Shown: in pieces, positions 58,741 to 64,000 of the stretch | How the letters are laid out: the number at the start of each line of letters is the position of its first letter | How positions within the stretch are numbered: position 1 is the first letter of the stretch | Assembly: GCA_964388085.1 (NCBI GenBank) | Contig: CAYLZW010000005.1 | Span: 5,186-69,185 of the forward strand | DNA length: 64,000 bases | From: CAYLZW01 sp964388085 | Lineage (GTDB): Bacteria > Myxococcota > UBA727 > CAYLZW01 | Reading direction: 5' to 3' | Made by a program: the position numbers and the translations under genes | The notes under the pieces: model-generated | What the model saw: the letters and a program-made list of their open reading frames with translations, nothing else | Database searches by the model: none | Told to the model about the DNA's origin: nothing

Positions 58741-60027
58741 ATGAGCCGGCTGTCCACGACGTTGAGCCTCTATGAACGCGGGTCCCGCGGCGCGCCGCGC
58801 GTGCTCCTCGCCGCCTGCCTCGCCGGCGTGGTCACGCTCGCGATCGGCTGTGACGGCTGCTTCGTTCCAGACCCCGGCCCCGACGCCGGGGACGGCGGTG
58901 ACGTCGTCACCTTTGACAGCGGCACGCCCGCGCAGGACGCCGGCGGCCTCGCAGACAGCGGCCCCCCACCGGACGGACCCACGGGCCCGCTCTGTGACGA
59001 GGAGACGCCTGGTTTCGGCGAGCCCTGCGGCGCCTGCGGCACCTTCCTCTGCAACCAGCAGACGGACGCCCTCGAGTGCCTCGACCCTGGCCTCAACGAC
59101 TGCGGCGGCTGCGGCGACATCGACACGAGCGCCGGTCGCCTCGGAGACGCCTGCGGTGAGTTCGGCTGCGGCGCCGTCGACTGCAACGACGAGGGAACGG
59201 CGACGGTCTGCCTCGGCGATCACGAGCGCAACGTGTGCGGCGGCTGCGGCTCGATCTTCCCCGACGACAGGGGAGCGCCCTGCTCGGCCTGCGGCACAGG
59301 CACGCGCACGTGTACGCGGGATCAAGACTCGCTCGTGTGCTGGCGTGGGCGCTCGTCGTCGAACGTGTGCAGTAGCTGCGATCCTTGCGTGCAATACCAC
59401 GCGTTCATGGACGAGCGGCTCGGCGGCGGCTACCTGAAGACCGGCACCGTCGCCGCCTTCGAGGACGCCGGGAGCGGGCAACGGCAGATGGTCTTCCTGC
59501 CGCTCATCGAGGGGCCGGGCGCGAACGCGCTCGTGCTCGCGCACATCTTCTTGACCAACACGCCCGAGCCCGTGCTGAGCTTCCCGCCCCTCGGTTGCTT
59601 CTCGGAGCTGGACTGCCCGGTCGGCTTCGACTGCGTCGCGCAGGTGGGCGCGTGCGTCGAGGGCGCGTGGCTGCCGCAGCCCTTCGCCGCGCAGATCTCG
59701 CCGCTGAACCAGGGCGCCGATCCGGTCCGCTCCTACAGCACCATTGGGATGACGCCCGGCTCGTTCCAGTACGTGATGATCTACGACTGGTTCCTCGAGC
59801 GCGTCGTCAGCCTCGGGGAGATCGTCGAAGGTCCACCGCCGGGCCTGTTGGTGGACGCCGGGCCGACCGTCGACAGCGGCCTCCTCGGCGCCGACGACGG
59901 CGGCAGCATGACCGACGCGGCGGCGGGCAGCGAGGACGCCGGCAACGTCGACGCGGGCGGCAACGTCGACGCGGGGGGAGCCGAGGACGCCGGCCGTGTC
60001 GACGCCGGCGCTGCCGATGCAGGCTGA
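58741..60027 (+). CDS. Cys-rich surface lipoprotein with Asp-Ala-Gly tail
   Basis: A 428-residue protein with an export signal ending in a lipobox (LAIGC). The N-terminal half has degenerate repeats of ~50 residues with N-x-C-G-G-C-G (CGGCGDIDTS …, CGGCGSIFPD) and many Cys pairs, probably disulphide-bonded. A beta-rich part follows (MVFLPLIEGPGANALVLAHI). The last ~50 residues are D-A-G repeats (GNVDAGGNVDAGG …). Function unknown; a display or adhesin role is guesswork. ATG 58741 follows GAGG. An upstream in-frame extension from 58627 would bury the signal peptide and was not used. Confidence 0.75.
   Translation: MSRLSTTLSLYERGSRGAPRVLLAACLAGVVTLAIGCDGCFVPDPGPDAGDGGDVVTFDSGTPAQDAGGLADSGPPPDGPTGPLCDEETPGFGEPCGACGTFLCNQQTDALECLDPGLNDCGGCGDIDTSAGRLGDACGEFGCGAVDCNDEGTATVCLGDHERNVCGGCGSIFPDDRGAPCSACGTGTRTCTRDQDSLVCWRGRSSSNVCSSCDPCVQYHAFMDERLGGGYLKTGTVAAFEDAGSGQRQMVFLPLIEGPGANALVLAHIFLTNTPEPVLSFPPLGCFSELDCPVGFDCVAQVGACVEGAWLPQPFAAQISPLNQGADPVRSYSTIGMTPGSFQYVMIYDWFLERVVSLGEIVEGPPPGLLVDAGPTVDSGLLGADDGGSMTDAAAGSEDAGNVDAGGNVDAGGAEDAGRVDAGAADAG
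59941..59975 (+). repeat. Tandem 18-nt repeat in the lipoprotein tail
   Basis: GGCAACGTCGACGCGGG occurs at 59941-59957 and again at 59959-59975 (period 18). It encodes the GNVDAG units; diverged copies continue to the stop. Confidence 0.7.
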
Positions 60028-60029
60028 GC

Positions 60030-62750
60030 TCAGGCCCCGGCGCGCAGCTTCGACTGCTCGACCTCCCACCAGGACTCGAAGCCCTTGATGGCCTGATCGC
60101 GTGCGCGCTTCGGGTCGTCACAGCGGTATCCGAAGCTGTCGCCCGCGAGGCGGGACAGCTCGATGCTGGCGATGTAGCGCAGATCGCGATCGCGCGAGCG
60201 CAGCCCGTCGAGGAGCCAGTCGATGCGGCTCACCTTCTTGGCGCGCTTCCACCACTTGAGCCACGCCTTCGAGAGCGGCCCGAGGTCCTGCAGCGTGATC
60301 TGCTTCAGCGCGCCGCGCGCGGCCTTGGCCACCTCGGGGTGATCGTCGAGGAGCGCGATGAGCTGCGGCACCGATCCCACGTCCCGGAAGTAGCCGAGGA
60401 ACCACACCGCGCGCTGCCGGGTCTCGGGCGCCGACGACGTCAGGCGCGCGCGCAGGTGCGAGACGATGGAGCCGAACTTCGGGTGCGCGACGAAGTGCGA
60501 GAGGGCCGACGCCGCCAGGCGACGAATGCGCGGCTCTGAGTCGTGCAGCCGCGCGCGCAGCAGCTCGATGGAGCGCTCGTCCGGAACGGCGTTGAACAGG
60601 AACGTCGCGGCGAAGCGATGCGCGGGATAGCGCGCGTCGAGGTGCGGGATGGCGGCGTCGAGCGCCACGTTGCCGATGGCGCTCAGCACCTCGATGAGCG
60701 GGCCGAGCTCCGCGGCGGTGTCGGGCGGGTGCTTCTCGGCGAAAGGATCGACGAGCAAGCGGCCCGGGAACGCCGCCCGAAGGGCGGGGACGGCCTCGTC
60801 CGCCAGCGCGATGAGGCTCTCCTTGGCGTCGGCGACCACGCGCGGGTGCAGGCTCTCGAGCTGCTCGACGAGGCGCTCGGGGGACTCCTCGGTCTGCCGG
60901 GAGGCGTGCTCGAGCTTGGCGCCGTCCCGCGGCGCGGGCGGCGGCGTGCGGCTGAGCTGCCGCGCGTTGGCGGCGTCGAGCACGACGTCCTCCCAGCTCT
61001 CGTCGTCCTCACCCGCCAATACGGGCTCTTCGCTCGGGGCCTCGCCGCCTTGCCGGCCGCGCTCGACGGTGTCCGTGAGCGCCGCTTGCCACGCCGCCTT
61101 GGCGGGCGGAGCGTCATCGCGGACCTCGCGGAAGGCCACGGTGTCCTCGTCGCCGGAGGCCTCGAGCACGGGCTCGGTGTCCTCGAGCAGGCTCGCGGGC
61201 AGCGCTCGCTCGCCGGGCTCGAGATCCAGCACCTCGCCGTCGTGCGCGCTCGGGGAGGAGGCCTCGCCCGCGGTGTCGCCGACGTACTCGCCGACGTAAC
61301 CGCCGAGCTCGTCGTAGCGGACCTCGTCCTCGTCGTCGTCGTCGTCCTCGTCCTCATTCGGTTCTTGCGCGGGCGCGGCGGTGGTTGGGGCCGCGCGCGG
61401 CGGGTCGGGCTCGAGCTCCGGTGCGGGGGGCGGTGCGGGGACGTCGTCGTCGTCGTCGAGCGAGCGCTTGGCGGCACCGTAGCGGCCGACCGAGTCGGTG
61501 GGGGCGTAGCCTTGCGCGAAGGGGCTCGTGCCGTCGGACGGCACGCTGCTCGAGGGCGCCGCGCGCGAGAGCGGCGGACGGGCGGCGGGTGCGGCCTCCT
61601 CTTCGAGCGGCGGCGGCGCCGGTACGTCGTCGTCACCATCGCCGTCGGCCGCGAGCGGGCGCGCGCGTACGTCGTCGAGGGCGCCGCGCTGGAAGAGGTC
61701 GGCGTGGGCCCGGTGGCGCGCGCGCAGGAGCGCCTCGAAGCTCGGGCCGATGCGGGCGCCGAAGGCGACGAGGTCCGCGAGGGCCGCGGGGTCCTTCTTG
61801 CGCACGCCACCGTCGGCGTAGAGCACGGCGACCGTGCGTCCGGCCACGGCGACGGGGATGAGCATCGCCGTCTGGGGTCGGCGGCGGCCGAGCCAGCCGA
61901 AGAACGCCGTGTTGCCGTCGGTCAGCGGCGGCTTGCCGAGCTGCGGCGAGGGGCTCGCGAGCACCTGCTCGAGCAGCGACCCCTCGGGCACGTCGAGCGG
62001 ACGGTGCTCGAACTGCGCGCCCTCCCCGTGGCCCGTGCGCGACCAACCGACGGCGCGGCCGTCGCGCACGCCGAAGATGGCGGCGTAGGGCAAAAACCGC
62101 CGCGCGTACGCGAGCGCGACCTTGCCGATGCCTTCGCGGCTCGGCTGCTCCGCGAGTTGGGAGAGGGCGTCGCGCAAGCTCCACTCGCGCGCCACGCGCT
62201 CGAGGCCTTTGCCGTCGTCATGCGTCTCGAGCGGCTCCGCGGAGACGCGCGGCATCGGCCGCACGCCTTGATCGAGCGAGTGCAGCAGCGACGCCGAGCG
62301 CTCGTCGAGCGGGACGGCGTAGGCGGCGTGCAACGCCTGGTGCAGGCGCACCTCGGGCACCACGTGCGGCACCAGGGCGGCGCCCACGAGCTCCGAGACC
62401 TCCGCCAGCAGATCGGGATCGAGCGGCGCGGCGACCAGCACGTGCACGCCCTCGTGATCGACCCGGAAGGGACAAAGGCCCATGGTGTGCGCCATGCGGC
62501 GCGGCAAGCGGGAGACCGCCTCCGCGTCGGGGGCCTCCAGATCCTGGCGTGACACCGGCGTGGTCTGCCACGCGAGGCACAGCGCGCCGGTGACGCGGTC
62601 CTCGTCGAGCACGCCGGTCTCGAGCAGGATGGTGTCGAGCGCGCCGCCGTGCACGACCTGGTGCTGGACGGCCTCCTCGAGCGCGTCCACGGTCAGCGCC
62701 CGCTCGTCGAGCAGGAGCCTGGAGAGGCGTGTATCGAGGCGCTGACCCAA
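60030..62750 (-). CDS. MshEN-GAF-HEAT multidomain protein
   Basis: A 906-residue cytosolic protein. Residues 1-150 are an MshEN-type domain (LSRLLLDERALTVDALEEAV with Gln before HGGALDTILLETGVLDED …). The Arg and Gln of the c-di-GMP motif remain, but its Gly residues are changed. A GAF domain follows at about 185-345 (FLPYAAIFGVRDGRAVGW … TAMLIPVAVAGRTVAVLYAD). Residues ~355-640 are an acidic, poly-Asp disordered linker. Residues ~640-830 are HEAT-like repeats (SEPRIRRLAASALSHFV; PETRQRAVWFLGYF; LIALLDDHPEVAKAARGAL). The best start is TTG 62748-62750 behind GGAGGG; GTG 62778-62780 is possible. No ATPase core, so probably a signalling scaffold. Confidence 0.8.
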   Translation of the reverse strand: MGQRLDTRLSRLLLDERALTVDALEEAVQHQVVHGGALDTILLETGVLDEDRVTGALCLAWQTTPVSRQDLEAPDAEAVSRLPRRMAHTMGLCPFRVDHEGVHVLVAAPLDPDLLAEVSELVGAALVPHVVPEVRLHQALHAAYAVPLDERSASLLHSLDQGVRPMPRVSAEPLETHDDGKGLERVAREWSLRDALSQLAEQPSREGIGKVALAYARRFLPYAAIFGVRDGRAVGWSRTGHGEGAQFEHRPLDVPEGSLLEQVLASPSPQLGKPPLTDGNTAFFGWLGRRRPQTAMLIPVAVAGRTVAVLYADGGVRKKDPAALADLVAFGARIGPSFEALLRARHRAHADLFQRGALDDVRARPLAADGDGDDDVPAPPPLEEEAAPAARPPLSRAAPSSSVPSDGTSPFAQGYAPTDSVGRYGAAKRSLDDDDDVPAPPPAPELEPDPPRAAPTTAAPAQEPNEDEDDDDDEDEVRYDELGGYVGEYVGDTAGEASSPSAHDGEVLDLEPGERALPASLLEDTEPVLEASGDEDTVAFREVRDDAPPAKAAWQAALTDTVERGRQGGEAPSEEPVLAGEDDESWEDVVLDAANARQLSRTPPPAPRDGAKLEHASRQTEESPERLVEQLESLHPRVVADAKESLIALADEAVPALRAAFPGRLLVDPFAEKHPPDTAAELGPLIEVLSAIGNVALDAAIPHLDARYPAHRFAATFLFNAVPDERSIELLRARLHDSEPRIRRLAASALSHFVAHPKFGSIVSHLRARLTSSAPETRQRAVWFLGYFRDVGSVPQLIALLDDHPEVAKAARGALKQITLQDLGPLSKAWLKWWKRAKKVSRIDWLLDGLRSRDRDLRYIASIELSRLAGDSFGYRCDDPKRARDQAIKGFESWWEVEQSKLRAGA

Positions 62751-62967
62751 GATCCCTCCGAGAGGCGCCGGCGCGCGCACGCCGCCAGCAGGAAGGGACC
62801 ATAGACCGAACCGGGCTCGGCAATCAGCCGCGCTCACCCACCCGCGCTTCGACGCTCTTGAGCGGAGGCATCCATACCGGCGGATCGTTCGGCCAGCTCT
62901 TTCCTTCAGCGGCGAGGGGAGTGCTATTACGAGGCCTGAAGCGAGCGCGACGGGGCGCGGGAGTAGA

Positions 62968-64000
62968 ATGTCGAAGCGGGCCCTCATCGCCGAGCCGGAC
63001 GTCGACGAGGCGCGCAAGCAAGGCGCGATCCTCAGCGAGGACGGCTATGAAGTGGAGATCTTCGCCGGCGGCGATCTCCTCGACGAGCTGGCCGCGGCGA
63101 CACCCGACGTCCTGGTGCTGCGCCACGAGCGACCCGGGCAAAACGGCCTGGCCCTCGTGCAGCGGATCAAGAAGCAGGCGCGCTTTGGCGGCACCGCGGT
63201 GGTCTTGACCACGAGCGATCTGCCTTTGGACGGCATCGAGCGCCACAAGGCCCAGCAGTACCGGGCGGACGCGTACGTGCGCCTGCCCATCCGTCGCCAG
63301 GACCTGCTCGAGGCGGCGCACTCGCTGCCCGCCGTGGTGGAGGTAGACGACGTGGCGGCGGAGGAGGAGACGGCGCCACCCGACCCGAGCCGTCCGCCGC
63401 CGTTGCCCTCGAGCCGTCCGCCGACGCGCGTGCCCGCCTCTCGCTCGGACACCGGCATCCCCATCGCGCGCGAGATGGACGCCAGCTTCTTCGACGACAT
63501 GTTCTCGTCGATCCAGGAGGTCGCCGAGGACGCGCCGCCGCAGCCGGACCTGCCCATCCCCACCTCGGGGCCCGATCGAAAGCTCGCCCTGCTGCGCGCC
63601 AAGCTGCGCGAGTACGAGCACAAGATGGGGCGCCTCAAGGTGGTGTGGCGCTCGCGAGACGGCGAATTCCGCCAGGCGCAGGCCGTCGTCGAGCAGAAGG
63701 GCATCGAGGTCCAAGGGCTGCATCTGCGCATCAAGGAGCTCGAGGAGGAGCTCGCCGACGAGCAGAAGCGTCTGCGCGAGCGCGAGCTCGACTGGGGTCG
63801 CCAGATCGGCGAGCAGTGGGACGAGCGCAGCCTGCAGGAGGCCGAGCTCATCCAGGCCGTCGCGGGCAAAGAGCACGAGGTCAACAAGCTGCGCCGGGCG
63901 CAGAAGAAGCTCGAGGAGGAGCGCGAGCAGCTCCAAAAGGAGCTCTCCGAGCGCATCTTCGAGTGGGAGCGCGCGTACAAGCGCTTCGAGGACCACCACT
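62968..64000 (+). CDS. FrzS-like pseudo-receiver/coiled-coil protein, 3' end outside window
   Basis: The first ~120 residues form a CheY-like fold (RALIAEPDVDEARKQGAIL …; GTAVVLTTSD; ADAYVRLPI). The phospho-acceptor Asp is Arg52 (VLVLRHERPG) and the switch Lys is Leu, so phosphorylation is not expected. A Pro-rich linker with EMDASFFDDMF follows, then a continuous heptad coiled coil from ~residue 205 (LRAKLREYEHKM …; LRIKELEEELADEQKRLRE) running off the window. The layout matches FrzS, a pole-to-pole motility protein of Myxococcus. ATG 62968. It is divergent from the MshEN-GAF-HEAT gene, 217 bases away. Confidence 0.8.
   Translation, partial: MSKRALIAEPDVDEARKQGAILSEDGYEVEIFAGGDLLDELAAATPDVLVLRHERPGQNGLALVQRIKKQARFGGTAVVLTTSDLPLDGIERHKAQQYRADAYVRLPIRRQDLLEAAHSLPAVVEVDDVAAEEETAPPDPSRPPPLPSSRPPTRVPASRSDTGIPIAREMDASFFDDMFSSIQEVAEDAPPQPDLPIPTSGPDRKLALLRAKLREYEHKMGRLKVVWRSRDGEFRQAQAVVEQKGIEVQGLHLRIKELEEELADEQKRLRERELDWGRQIGEQWDERSLQEAELIQAVAGKEHEVNKLRRAQKKLEEEREQLQKELSERIFEWERAYKRFEDHH

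Noticed and set aside
61310..61370. GTC/CTC-rich tract (poly-Asp codons) resembling a microsatellite
   Set aside because: It is simply the acidic linker of the MshEN-GAF-HEAT protein. Codons vary and no exact repeat unit persists.
62751..63017. Upstream extension of the MshEN-GAF-HEAT protein to 63017
   Set aside because: It would overlap the start of the divergent FrzS-like gene and is Arg-rich. MshEN homology begins at the TTG at 62750.
1..64000. tRNA, rRNA, CRISPR array, insertion sequence or prophage
   Set aside because: No cloverleaf, rRNA-like block, regularly spaced direct repeats, transposase or phage structural gene was recognised on either strand.

Overview
The window is a chromosomal stretch of very GC-rich bacterial DNA, with strong G/C preference at third codon positions. 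It encodes a diderm (outer-membrane) bacterium. The gene set fits a myxobacterium (Myxococcota, possibly a Sandaracinus/Polyangium-like lineage): many single-copy surface lipoproteins with Asp-Ala-Gly tails, a pseudo-receiver/coiled-coil protein of the FrzS type, a protein joining an MshEN (type II/IV pilus ATPase N-terminal) domain to GAF and HEAT repeats, long TPR proteins, PilZ and single-domain receivers, and a TamA/TamB-type pair. The taxonomic assignment is inference. I see no rRNA, tRNA, CRISPR array, intact insertion sequence or prophage.

Layout. 1-5.9 kb: the end of a J-like protein (with an apparent frameshift), a receiver, a PilZ protein, an enoyl-CoA hydratase/isomerase with tcdA, a decayed patch holding remnants of a PIN toxin and a DUF559 endonuclease, a TatD-like hydrolase lacking one metal ligand, and a small nucleotidyltransferase pair. 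6-18.5 kb: an SSS symporter coupled to a class V aminotransferase, a lipoprotein, a 1026-residue transglutaminase-like protein of unknown role, a class I/II aminotransferase divergent from a 1-Cys peroxiredoxin, an ATP-grasp enzyme and an SDR. 18.5-29.1 kb: a 1253-residue metzincin lipoprotein, grpE with a CbpA-type dnaJ, a DUF1328/MgtC/MauE-like membrane operon, a coiled-coil lipoprotein, cysE, rsgA and an HU-type DNA-binding protein.

29.2-39.2 kb: a four-gene cell-envelope operon (beta-propeller lipoprotein, two exported hydrophobic proteins, a TPR-like protein), an NPF-motif membrane protein, and a stress island of CBS-pair protein, Hsp20, FAD/NAD oxidoreductase and three universal stress proteins. 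39.2-51.4 kb: envelope biogenesis, with an Omp85 protein and TamB in one operon, ddl, and an O-antigen-ligase family protein with a secreted Cys-containing partner. 51.4-64 kb: a TPR scaffold with an ExeA-like ATPase, an M16 peptidase, a Cys-rich lipoprotein, the MshEN-GAF-HEAT protein and, divergent from it and cut by the window end, the FrzS-like protein.

The genes are compact. Same-strand neighbours often overlap by 1-4 bases, and four convergent pairs overlap by 13-20 bases at their 3' ends. The strongest candidates for undescribed biology are the large cytosolic transglutaminase-like protein, the beta-propeller/hydrophobic-protein operon, the symporter with a soluble insertion coupled to an aminotransferase, and the stress island.
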